Shown here in pieces: positions 28,601 to 35,700 of a stretch of 64,000 bases of DNA. A program made the position numbers and the translations under genes. The notes under the pieces are model-generated. The model was not told the origin of the DNA and did no database searches. It saw only the letters and a list, made by a program, of their open reading frames with translations. The stretch's first letter is position 1; each line of letters opens with the position of its first letter. Source of the DNA: Lentzea tibetensis (GTDB taxonomy: Bacteria; Actinomycetota; Actinomycetes; Mycobacteriales; Pseudonocardiaceae); NCBI RefSeq assembly GCF_007845675.1, contig NZ_VOBR01000011.1, forward strand, positions 1 through 64,000. The letters are read 5' to 3'.

Positions 28601-29595
28601 ACCAGCTGGCCGGTGGTGAGACGGCGTTGCGCGACGTGACGCTGCGGCGCTGGATCCCGGCCGCCGAGCCGCCGCGGATGAAGGTCGAACGTGACGGCTC
28701 GCTGGTGACGTTGCTCGTCTGGCGGGACGCGCAGAACCCGGTCCTGTCCCGGTTCGAACCGGTGGCGACCGCGAAGGTCGTGCCGCGCGGCGCCCGGCCC
28801 GCTCCGTTCGCCGAGCTGCCGAACGCCGAGCCGGTCACGGACTTCTACACCTCGGGCGCGCTGTTCCACGGGCCCGCGTTCCACTACCTGAAGTCGTTGC
28901 GGCGCAGTGCCGGTGGCGCTTCCGGTGTGCTCGACGCGGGTGCCGGCTCGGTGCCGCGCGGCAACCTGCACCAGGGACTGCTGGACGCGGCGACGCACGC
29001 GATCCCGCACGACAGCATGTGGCGCTGGTACCAGGAGATCCCGCGCGACCAGGTCGCGTACCCGCACCGGATCACCAGCTTCGAGCAGTACGAGCCGCTG
29101 CCGTCGTCGGGTGAGGTTCAGGTCGAGGCGCGGTTCGCGGGGTTCGAGAACGGCGATCGGCGGTTCCCGGTCGTGCAGCTGCAGCTCCTGAGCGACGGGC
29201 AGGTGCTCGTCGCGATGCGGCTGGTGGAGGTGCTGATGCCGACCGGTGTGTTCGGCGCGGCGTCGTCCGCCCAGCGCCGGGCGTTCCTGCGCGACCGCGT
29301 CTACGCCGACGGTCTGGGGCTCTCCACCACCGAGGTGGGCACGACCCGGCTGTCCCTCGCGGACGTCGAGCAGTGCGACTGGCTCGTCGGCACCGTCGCC
29401 AGCGCGTACGGACTGCCGGCGGGAGCCAGGGGACGTGACCACCTGGCCCGCATCGCGGTGCAGGACCACGTCGCCAGGTTGCTGCGCGTCCACCCGTCTG
29501 CCGTCCGGGTGGAAGGGCACACCGCACAGGTCGCGGGCGAGACCTACGACGTGCTCGTCACCGAGCACGAGTCGGTGGTCTTCGTCCGCGGCTGA
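22645..29595 (+). CDS. pfaC: PfaC-like PUFA synthase subunit (KS-CLF-AT-DH-DH-DH)
   Basis: This is a 2316-residue protein. The KS has active Cys147 (LDAACASSLYAIK) and the motif LECHATGTPVGD. The chain-length-factor domain (400-680) reads SVSAEEASGVVAL where a KS would have cysteine. A PfaB-like AT has Ser863 in GYSAGESNALVA. Two FabA-type double-hotdog dehydratases follow: His1464 in WFFDGHFKNDPCMPG with partner segment PPGILIESGQADLL, and His1856 in WFFKAHFFQDPVQPG with partner LMEVVLQPCGWL. A third, PKS-like dehydratase has LHDHRPTW, LFHGPAFHYL and LLDAATH. The last 110 residues are unassigned. Myxobacterial Pfa3 has KS-CLF-AT-DH-DH followed by an acyltransferase; here a dehydratase replaces it. 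It starts 13 bp after pfaA and acts with PfaA and PfaD. Confidence 0.92.
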   Translation: MRFEPIAIVGRGAVLPDARDADTFCANVIAGRMSISTAPEGRWKVPHGVPEGTWGDVGGYVRHFAAEQGLDPQFQWVRHGVEAALEGLDRGRAGLVLGNLSFPTVGMADYAERVWRGNERTDPRNRFMSGLPAHLTGLDAFALDAACASSLYAIKLACDRLHDRTADVMVAGAVNCADDLFIHVGFSALSALSKSGRSRPFHREADGLVPAEGAAFVSLMRLADVRDEEVFGVIRGVGLSNDGRGSGMLVPSAEGQIRAMRQAYQMAGVAPETVELLECHATGTPVGDVVEVTSAAQIFKNHKGLAIGSAKSNVGHLITAAGVAGLIKVLGAMRNGVRPATLNADDTIDALDGTPLRVLTEAEEWIKPKRAAVSAFGFGGNNAHLIVDAPGQHHGAVEPLPLKEPVAIVAIGAKVGTGDSTHDLTRALFTGEKTGKRESVDVALQGLRMPPLDLAQTHAQQLLVLETAREVARNLPRDRTMVLIGMGCDAEVARYGARWRAAPEERDGVVPNLTSAAVVGTMPNITANRINAVLDLAGPSFSVSAEEASGVVALELAARAIRHGEADAAVVGAVDLSHEPVHEQALADLGITRESGDAAVVLVLKKFSDAQDDEIIALLDDATSEADLIVGDRGFDPSIVCGTPHAAKGLLAVATAALALRHRATPRTGAPADPAFDVDTAKVVVKPLEAGEKTVRLRQHRTKPWIAERPPRLRVYSGADRTAVIDALDAGRESGEGPARLVLLDDDKAPAKAWLEGRALKPEGAAFRATPLAGEIGFVFTGGLAAYPGMGRELLLAFPHLLEQIEARSGSVRDVVGWAFEGADSEPREVLDQIWGTALLSQVHAMITRDLLGITPNAALGYSAGESNALVALGVWTDMRKLRAEMTSSGMFSRQVAGEFMAIKRAWARQGVEGTRWKNYLVGVSADHARKRLHGEQAVHLIAVNSPDSCIIGGEVTACERVLSTLDAAYTLPVPYELAVHTPELGEVRNEWWRLHCRPTTPPPGVRFYSCATDDSYLPTAERVADALTAQAVGTMDFAGAIEQAWRDGVRIFVEHGPKSLCSDWIRRTLGDREHLAVALDAQDGRSVRQLSRVAAELVAAGVDVNTTALHDQLDSAVPGTAAQRSVLTLPAHPPEVRLSKTTMVRPPVLPPVTTPVPRPSLPDAVAAPGLPRDDSKPGPKFTREQLEHLAGGKISELFGFMFEAQDGYARQCRMPQPPMLLADRVTGIDAEPGSMGTGTIWTETDVLPDAWYLDSTGRMPPGILIESGQADLLLISWLGADLLNKGERVYRLLGCELTFHGSPPEPGETLRYQIEIDGHAELNGIRLFFFHYDCYVGDELRLSVRKGQAGFFTDQELAATTGVIWDPELERPEGPCEAPVVVTGQRSFDAEQVRAFADGRPYDCFGPQWDLTRAHIRTPRIDDGRMLFLDEVTDFDVKGGPWQRGYLKAETKVEPDEWFFDGHFKNDPCMPGTLMFQGCLQAMSFYLAGCGFTIGNDAWRFEPVPGEGYDMRCRGQVTPDSRNLSYEVFVSELVAGPIPTLHADVLCTVDGVKAFHAKRVGLRLVPAWPLDQWRTRELANHVETGAVAEAGGVRFDYAALLACAWGKPSDAFGELYARFDSHRKVARLPGAPYHFMSRIASVDGAIGGMEAGSSCVVEYDVPADAWYFEQNGQATMPLAVLMEVVLQPCGWLASYVGCAVEIDKDLLFRNLDGKGTIHGEITPDTKVVRTTTKLRDISVNGPMIIVSFDVRCYGDDALVYELDTVFGFFPPESFVDQPGLGCTDAERAALAPSGQVVDLTARPAKYCDGELRLAGPMLLMLDRVTGYDPTGGAAGLGRLTAEKDVDAGEWFFKAHFFQDPVQPGSLGIEALYQLLQFYLLERGAGEGLAQPRFEMMMDSAPMVWKYRGQVVPSHTTISSELEITSYDAENRCAKAKAWLWVDGRRIYSTAEIGVRVVGASQEENWLHDHRPTWTVPVVPMMSVVDQLAGGETALRDVTLRRWIPAAEPPRMKVERDGSLVTLLVWRDAQNPVLSRFEPVATAKVVPRGARPAPFAELPNAEPVTDFYTSGALFHGPAFHYLKSLRRSAGGASGVLDAGAGSVPRGNLHQGLLDAATHAIPHDSMWRWYQEIPRDQVAYPHRITSFEQYEPLPSSGEVQVEARFAGFENGDRRFPVVQLQLLSDGQVLVAMRLVEVLMPTGVFGAASSAQRRAFLRDRVYADGLGLSTTEVGTTRLSLADVEQCDWLVGTVASAYGLPAGARGRDHLARIAVQDHVARLLRVHPSAVRVEGHTAQVAGETYDVLVTEHESVVFVRG

Positions 29596-29598
29596 AAT

Positions 29599-29649
29599 GC
29601 CGTGAAGGGAGCTTCCAAGCGTCCAGCGCTTGGAAGCTCCCTTCACGGC
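29599..29649. terminator. Perfect 23-bp hairpin between convergent genes
   Basis: The arms 29599-29621 and 29627-29649 are perfectly complementary over 23 bp with a 5-base loop. The hairpin starts 4 bases after the pfaC-like stop and ends 5 bases before the stop of the convergent epoxidase gene. It is the strongest stem in the window. The placement fits a bidirectional terminator; there is no obvious U-run, as is usual in actinomycetes. Confidence 0.9.
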
Positions 29650-29654
29650 GTTCG

Positions 29655-30950
29655 CTAGCGGAAGAGGCCGCGGATCACGGTGGCGACGAGTGCGGGGTGG
29701 AACAGGGTCGCCGGGTGGTCGACCATCTGGGAGGTCCGGATGAACCGGCGGTAGACGTGCGGGTTGCCGGGGATGACGGCGAACAGCTTCTCGCCGTACC
29801 ACCGCTGCGCGCGGACGTACCAGGGCAGATGTCCCTGGTGCCAGCCGAGGTCGGTGGTCGTCGCGGTCAGCCACGGCACGCCGACCACGCGGGCGAGCTT
29901 GCGCTGGAACCGCCGCTCGATGTTCTGCTTGGGCAGCAGCTTGCCGAGGATCTCGGCGCCGAGCGCGGCGAGCGTCAGGCCGTGGCCGTAGACCGGGTTC
30001 ATGGCGCACACCGTGTCGCCCAGTGCGATCAGGCCGCGCGGCCAGTCGCGCACCTTGTCGAACCGGTTCCACTTGCTGCCCAGGTTCGCGAACCGGTAGA
30101 TCGACGAGGCGGGCTCGGCGTTCTTGACGATGTCCGCGACGTCGCGGCACTCCAGCGTGCCCGCGTACTCGAGGAAGCCGTGTTCGTCGGTCGGCGCGAT
30201 GTCGCCGCCCGCGCCGAAGAGCGTCACGAACCAACGCTTGCCGTCCACGGTGGACACCGCGCCGCCGCGCTTCGTGTGCGGGGCGTGGGTGATCTCGTAG
30301 GCGGTGAGCCAGTCGAACTTCAGGTCCTCGTCGACGTGGTAGAGCCGCGAGGTGTAGGCGAGGTGGCCGTCGACGACCTGCTGAGGCGGGCAGTGCACGC
30401 CGAGCGGTTTGAGCCAGTCGACGAGCTTGCTCGTGCGGCCGGACGCCACCACGACGAGGTCCGCGTGCTCGGTGAAGTCGGCGCCGGCGTCGCGGTGCCG
30501 CCCGTGGATGCCGACGACGCGGCCGTTCTCGTGCACCAGCCCGTCGACGCGCACCCCGCCCACGACGGACACCGACGGGATCTCGAGCACCCGGCGCCGG
30601 ACGGTGCGTTCCAGCGTCACGCGGGTGACGGACTGGACCTCGATCCCGATCGCGTCGCGCGGCGCCCAGCCCGCGGGCGCACGGCTCTTGAACTCGCTGC
30701 CGACGTCGGCGACGACCGCGCCGAGCTCGGACAGTTCTGCTCTCAGACCGGGGAACAGGTCCTCGAGCACCTGGGCGCCGCGGGCGAGCAACGCGTGCGG
30801 GTGATGTGCCTGAGGCACGCCGCTGCGGTGCGCGGTGTCAGCGTCGATGTGATCGCGCTCGACGAGCGTGACGCGGCCGCAGTGTTCGGACAGGACACGT
30901 GCGGCGAGCAGTCCGGCGAACCCTGCGCCGACGACGATTGCGTGCTTCAT
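29655..30950 (-). CDS. MonCI-like flavin-dependent monooxygenase (probable epoxidase)
   Basis: This is a 431-residue flavoprotein monooxygenase. The N-terminal FAD motif is IVVGAGFAGLLAARVLSE; then VTLVERD and the stretch RSGVPQAHHPHALLARGAQV, which resembles polyether epoxidases such as MonCI and squalene-epoxidase-like proteins. The second FAD motif is GLIALGDTVCAMNPVYGHGL. These enzymes use reduced FAD and oxygen to epoxidise C=C bonds in polyene chains. ATG 30950 gives a clean Rossmann start; the open frame runs much further upstream but antisense to the FAAL gene. It is divergent from the FAAL operon and convergent to pfaC, inside the lipid locus. Substrate and epoxidase activity are inferred from family resemblance and context. 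Confidence 0.82.
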   Translation of the reverse strand: MKHAIVVGAGFAGLLAARVLSEHCGRVTLVERDHIDADTAHRSGVPQAHHPHALLARGAQVLEDLFPGLRAELSELGAVVADVGSEFKSRAPAGWAPRDAIGIEVQSVTRVTLERTVRRRVLEIPSVSVVGGVRVDGLVHENGRVVGIHGRHRDAGADFTEHADLVVVASGRTSKLVDWLKPLGVHCPPQQVVDGHLAYTSRLYHVDEDLKFDWLTAYEITHAPHTKRGGAVSTVDGKRWFVTLFGAGGDIAPTDEHGFLEYAGTLECRDVADIVKNAEPASSIYRFANLGSKWNRFDKVRDWPRGLIALGDTVCAMNPVYGHGLTLAALGAEILGKLLPKQNIERRFQRKLARVVGVPWLTATTTDLGWHQGHLPWYVRAQRWYGEKLFAVIPGNPHVYRRFIRTSQMVDHPATLFHPALVATVIRGLFR

Positions 30951-31082
30951 GAAGCGATCGTGCCAACCACGTTGAGCTGCTGAACTCAATCGTCCCGTTT
31001 GGCGGCACGACGGGTGAACGGCGTGTCCCGGCCTCCGTAACTTTCGACGCGCAGCAAGACTCTGACCTGGGAGGCCACTGCC
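30951..31082. promoter_or_regulatory. Divergent promoter region, epoxidase / FAAL operon
   Basis: This 132-bp gap sits between the epoxidase ATG (30950) and the FAAL GTG (31083). It contains an inverted repeat, TTGAG at 30972-30976 and CTCAA at 30985-30989. A GGGAGG ribosome site lies at about 31069-31074 in front of the FAAL start. Core promoter hexamers are not clear. Confidence 0.4.
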
Positions 31083-32783
31083 GTGACCGACTCGATCCTC
31101 TCGTCGTTCCAACGACTTCGCGCCGAAGACCCCGACCGGCGGATGTTCACGTTCGTCGACGACAAGGGCAACGACGAGGCCACGCTCACCGCGCGTCAGC
31201 TCGGCGCGGCCGCGGACCGGGTGGCGGAGTCGTTGCGCGACCGGGGTTTCACTCCGGGTGACCGCGCGATCCTCGTGTACCCGCCGTCGCTGGACTTCGT
31301 CGAGGCCTTCCTCGGCTGCCTCGCGGCCGGCGTCATCCCGGTGCCGGTGTACCCGCCGAACCCGTTCAAGCTCAAGAAGGACCTCGCGACGTTCAACGCC
31401 ATCGCGGACAACTGCGGCGCGCGCGGCATCCTGACCAACGGCACGTACGACCGTTCCCGCACCGCCGGCTCCGTGACCAGCTTCTTCAGCTCGGACACAC
31501 CCCGCTGGCCGAGCCTGCCCTGGTACCGCACGGACAAGCTGCGTGCGTCCGGCAAGGAAGTCGTTTGGTGCCAACCAGATTCCGCGACGCCCGCCTTCCT
31601 GCAGTACACCTCCGGCTCGACGTCCGCGCCGAAGGGCGTGATCATCAGCCACGGCAACCTCGCCTGCGAGGTGACCGCCAACGCGGCCGACCTCGGGCTC
31701 GGACCGCAGGCGCGCGGCGTGTTCTGGGTGCCGCAGTACCACGATCTCGGCCTCATCAGCGTCATCCTGTCGACCATCGCGGGCAACGGCCGGACCACCC
31801 TCATGTCGCCGCTGACGTTCCTGCAACGGCCGAGCGTGTGGTTCGACGTCCTGTCCCGCACCCGCGCCACGCACACCGCCGCGCCGAACTTCGCGTTCGA
31901 GCTCGCGGTGCGCAAGACGACGCCGCAGCAGCGGGCGGGCTGGGACCTCTCCGCGCTGCGGGCCGTCATGTCCGCCGCCGAGCCGATCCGTCCTTCCACG
32001 ATGGACAACTTCTTCGCCGCGTTCGAGGAGACCGGGATCGACCGGGACGTGTTCTTCCCCGCGTACGGGCTCGCCGAGCACACGGTCAGCGTGTCGATGG
32101 GTGGACGTTCCACTTTGCACATCGACAAAACAGCGCTCGAGTCGGGCAAGGTGCTGCCGGCCGCCGACGGCGTCCCGTACGTCGGGTGCGGCCGGATCAC
32201 CAAGCCGGACGCGGTGGTGCGCATCGTCGACCCCGTGTCGCTGCGCGAGTGCGGGCCCGACGAGATCGGTGAGATCTGGGTCGACTCGCCCACCAAGGGA
32301 CTCGGCTACTGGGGCATGCCGGAGGAGACCGAGGCCGCGTTCCACGCCCGGATCGCCGGCTCGCCGGACGACGTCGAGTACCTGCGCACCGGCGACCTCG
32401 GGTTCTTCCACGACGGCGAGCTGTTCATCACCGGGCGCAACAAGGACCTGATCATCGTGCGCGGCCGCAACCTGTACCCGGCGGACATCGAGGACAGCGT
32501 CCGCGACTGCCACCCGCTCATCCGGCCCGGCGGGCTGGCGGCGTTCGCCGTCGAGGTCGACGCGAGCGAGGAACTGGTGCTGTTCGTGGAGACCAAGGAC
32601 AAGGTCGGCCTCGACGAGCGCGACGCGATCGTCGAGTCGGTGCGGCGCCGGGTCTACGAGGAGCACCAGCTCGGCTGCCACGCGGTCGTGGTCGGCAAGC
32701 AGGGCATCGTGCGCAAGACGACGAGCGGCAAAGTCCGCCGCTCGGCGTGCAAGCAGGCATTTCTGGCTGGGGAGGCGGCATGA
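31083..32783 (+). CDS. Fatty acyl-AMP ligase (FAAL)
   Basis: This is a 566-residue adenylate-forming enzyme. The P-loop is LQYTSGSTSAPKGV; further core motifs are YGLAEHTVSVS, YLRTGDLGFFHDGELFITGR and the lysine-bearing C-terminus GIVRKTTSGKVRR. The PVPVYPPNP motif, the HDLGL segment (VPQYHDLGLISVIL) and the length match FAALs rather than acyl-CoA ligases. FAALs turn a free fatty acid into acyl-AMP and pass it to a carrier protein. The stop overlaps the ATG of the five-domain gene (ATGA), and that protein contains its own carrier domain, so the likely acceptor is encoded in cis. GTG 31083 has GGGAGG 8-9 bp upstream. Confidence 0.93.
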   Translation: MTDSILSSFQRLRAEDPDRRMFTFVDDKGNDEATLTARQLGAAADRVAESLRDRGFTPGDRAILVYPPSLDFVEAFLGCLAAGVIPVPVYPPNPFKLKKDLATFNAIADNCGARGILTNGTYDRSRTAGSVTSFFSSDTPRWPSLPWYRTDKLRASGKEVVWCQPDSATPAFLQYTSGSTSAPKGVIISHGNLACEVTANAADLGLGPQARGVFWVPQYHDLGLISVILSTIAGNGRTTLMSPLTFLQRPSVWFDVLSRTRATHTAAPNFAFELAVRKTTPQQRAGWDLSALRAVMSAAEPIRPSTMDNFFAAFEETGIDRDVFFPAYGLAEHTVSVSMGGRSTLHIDKTALESGKVLPAADGVPYVGCGRITKPDAVVRIVDPVSLRECGPDEIGEIWVDSPTKGLGYWGMPEETEAAFHARIAGSPDDVEYLRTGDLGFFHDGELFITGRNKDLIIVRGRNLYPADIEDSVRDCHPLIRPGGLAAFAVEVDASEELVLFVETKDKVGLDERDAIVESVRRRVYEEHQLGCHAVVVGKQGIVRKTTSGKVRRSACKQAFLAGEAA

Positions 32784-35700
32784 GGTTCGCGACGGGACCG
32801 GACGATCCGAGGCTCGACGAGGTCGATCCGTCGTTCCAGTCGGTGATCGAGGCGCTGGGACCGCTGGTCGCCGCGTCGAAGATGACCAGGCGCCGGGTGT
32901 TCCACCGCAACGCGACCGGCGCGCGCGGCGTGCTGCGCGTCGTCGACGCTCCCGACCTGCCGCCGCACTCGTTCTTCCGGCCGGGCAGGCGGTTCGACGT
33001 CACCGCCCGGTACAGCAACAGCATCGAGAACGACGACATCGCGCCCGCCATCCGCGGCGTGACGCTCCGGCTCGACGGCGGCGAGCTCGACCTGTCGCTG
33101 AACACCGGTGACCGGTTCTTCGCGCGGTCGGCCGAGGTGTTCCTGCGCTACTTCCGCGGTGAGGGCGCCGCGCTGGTCGAGGAGATCCCCGGTTTCCGCG
33201 AGACGGCGTGGAACCTGTACCGGCACGCGACTTCCTACGCCTCGTACCACTACTACTCGCAGGTGCCGTCGGGGTTCGTCAGCCTCGACGGTTCGCGGTG
33301 GCTGATCCGCTACCGGCTGGTGCCGGTCGGCGTGCCGGACGCCGGGTTCGTGGATCCGGGCGACCGGTTCCTGCCGCCCGAGCCGCCCGGCGAGCTCACC
33401 CGGTTCGACGCGGACGACCCGCGCCCGCGGACGTTCCTGCACGAGGAACTGCGGGAACGGTTGTCCGCGGGCGCGGTGTCCGCGGTGCTCCAGGTGCAGC
33501 TGCACCCGGTGAGCTCGTCGGACGACGAGAACGAGGCCCCGCTGGACTGCACGCGGGCGTGGAACCTGCCGTGGCGGGACCTGGCCACGCTGGAGCTCGA
33601 CTCGATGCTCGACAACGACGCGATCGAGGGCCTGCGGTTCAACCACGCCAACACGCCCGCCGACCTGGGTGTCGTGCTCGCCACGTCACCGTCGGAGCCC
33701 GCTTCGCTGAACCACCTGCGGGCGCTGGTCTACCGGCTGACCGCGGCGGCGCGCATCGGCGACACCTCGGTGCCCGAGTGCCGTTCCGTGGTGGTCATCG
33801 GCGCCGGCCCGGCCGGGCTGAGCTTCGCGCGGGAACTGGAGCGCGCCGGGCATCGGGCGATCGTGCTGGAGAAGCTGCCCGAGGTCGGCGGCAAGTGCGA
33901 GTCGATCGACATCGACGACCGCGCGTACGACCTGGGCGGCCACGTCTGCACGACGCAGTACGAGAACGTCGCGCGGCTGGCCGTCGAGCTGGGCGTACCG
34001 ACCGAGGACACGACGCCGCACCGGGTGCACGACATCGAGTCCGGCTCGTCCGTGCCGCAGAGCACCGAGTTCTTCCAGCGCGCGACCTTCAGCCGCTACC
34101 AGGAGCTGCGCGACGCGGAGTTCCCGCTGATCGCCTCCGCCGGACTCGCGCACTCGGCACGGGCGCTGGCCGAGCCGGTGACGTCGTGGCTCTCCTCGCA
34201 CGGCCTGACGTCCATGGCCGCTTCGCTGGGCACCGGGTACACCGCGGCCGGCTACGGGTACCTGGCGGGTGACCTGCCCGCGCTGTACTTCGTGAAGTAC
34301 GCCGAGATGACCGGCCTGCTGTCCGCGCGTCCCGAACTGCTGGGACATCCGGGCAGCTTCACGATCGTCGGCGGCTTCAAGGGCCTGTGGGAGAAGGTCG
34401 CCGCGAGTCTGTCCGACGTCCGGTGCGGGGTGAACATCACCTGCATCGCACGGGATCCCGATCGTCCGCGCAACGGCGTGCTGGTGCGCACCGAGCAGGG
34501 TGACGTGGTCGCCGACGACCTCGTGCTGACCGTGCCGATCTCCGAGCTGGTGGACGTGCTCGACGCGACGCCCGACGAGCTGGACGTCGCGGGCCGGGTG
34601 CGGTCGATGGACTACTACACGACCGTCGTCTCCGCCTCTGGCCTGCCGTCGTCGGCGTTCTTCCTGGTGGACAACGTTCCCGGGCACGCGGTGTCGTTCC
34701 ACCACCGGTACCCCGAGAGCGACGTCTACGCCGTGTACTCGTACGGCTCGCCGGAGCTGGACGGTGACGACATCATCGCCGGGTTCCGCGCCGACGTGGA
34801 GCGCATGGGCGGCACGATGGGGGAGGTGCACACGCAGCGGCGGTGGAAGTTCCTGCCGTACTTCGGCAGCGCCGACATCCGCGACGGCGTGTACGACCGG
34901 ATCGAGCACCTGCAGGGCCGCAACCACACGTTCCACGCGGGCAGCCTGCCGGCCTACGAGCTGGTCGAGTGCAACGTCGCGTACAGCAGGCAGCTGGTGC
35001 GGCAGCACTTCGGCGGTGCGGACGAGGACGACGTGTTCGGCCACGCGGCCGTGATCACCACGGAGGAACGCCCGGAGCCCACGGTGGACGCGCTGCGCAC
35101 GTGGCTGGTGTCGCACATCGCCGACGAGCTGCGCCTTCCCGCGACCTCGGTCTCCGCTTCGTCGCGTTTGGACAGTTTCGCGCTGGAGTCCATGTCGGTA
35201 GCCGCTCTGCAGTCGGGTCTCTCGGACTGGCTCGGCTACCGGATCCCGCACACGTTGTTCCTGGAGCAGCCGACGATCGACGCGGTGGCCCGGCACCTGG
35301 CCGTGGAGGAGGACGCGCCGCCGGTCGCGCCCACCAGGTCGTTGCTGCTGGGCCTGACGTCGGCGCGTCCGTTCTTCTGCGTCGGCGGCGCTCTCGGTGC
35401 CGCGTACTACCTGCTGAAGCTGGCGCGTGACGTCGGTTCGTCGCGGCCGTTCTACGGGCTGCGCGCGCCGGGCTACGACGGGTTGGAGGAGCCGCTCGAC
35501 ACCGTGGAGGAGCTGGCCGCCCGGTACGTCGAGGAGATCCGCCTGGTCCAGCCGTACGGCCCGTACCTGCTGGGCGGCCACTCGTTCGGCGGCGTCGTCG
35601 CGTACGAGATGGGCAGGCAGCTGCGCGCGGCGGGCGAGGAGGTCACCCGTGTTGTGCTGCTCGATGCTTATGTTCCGGTTGCTGGGCAGGATCTGCCGCC

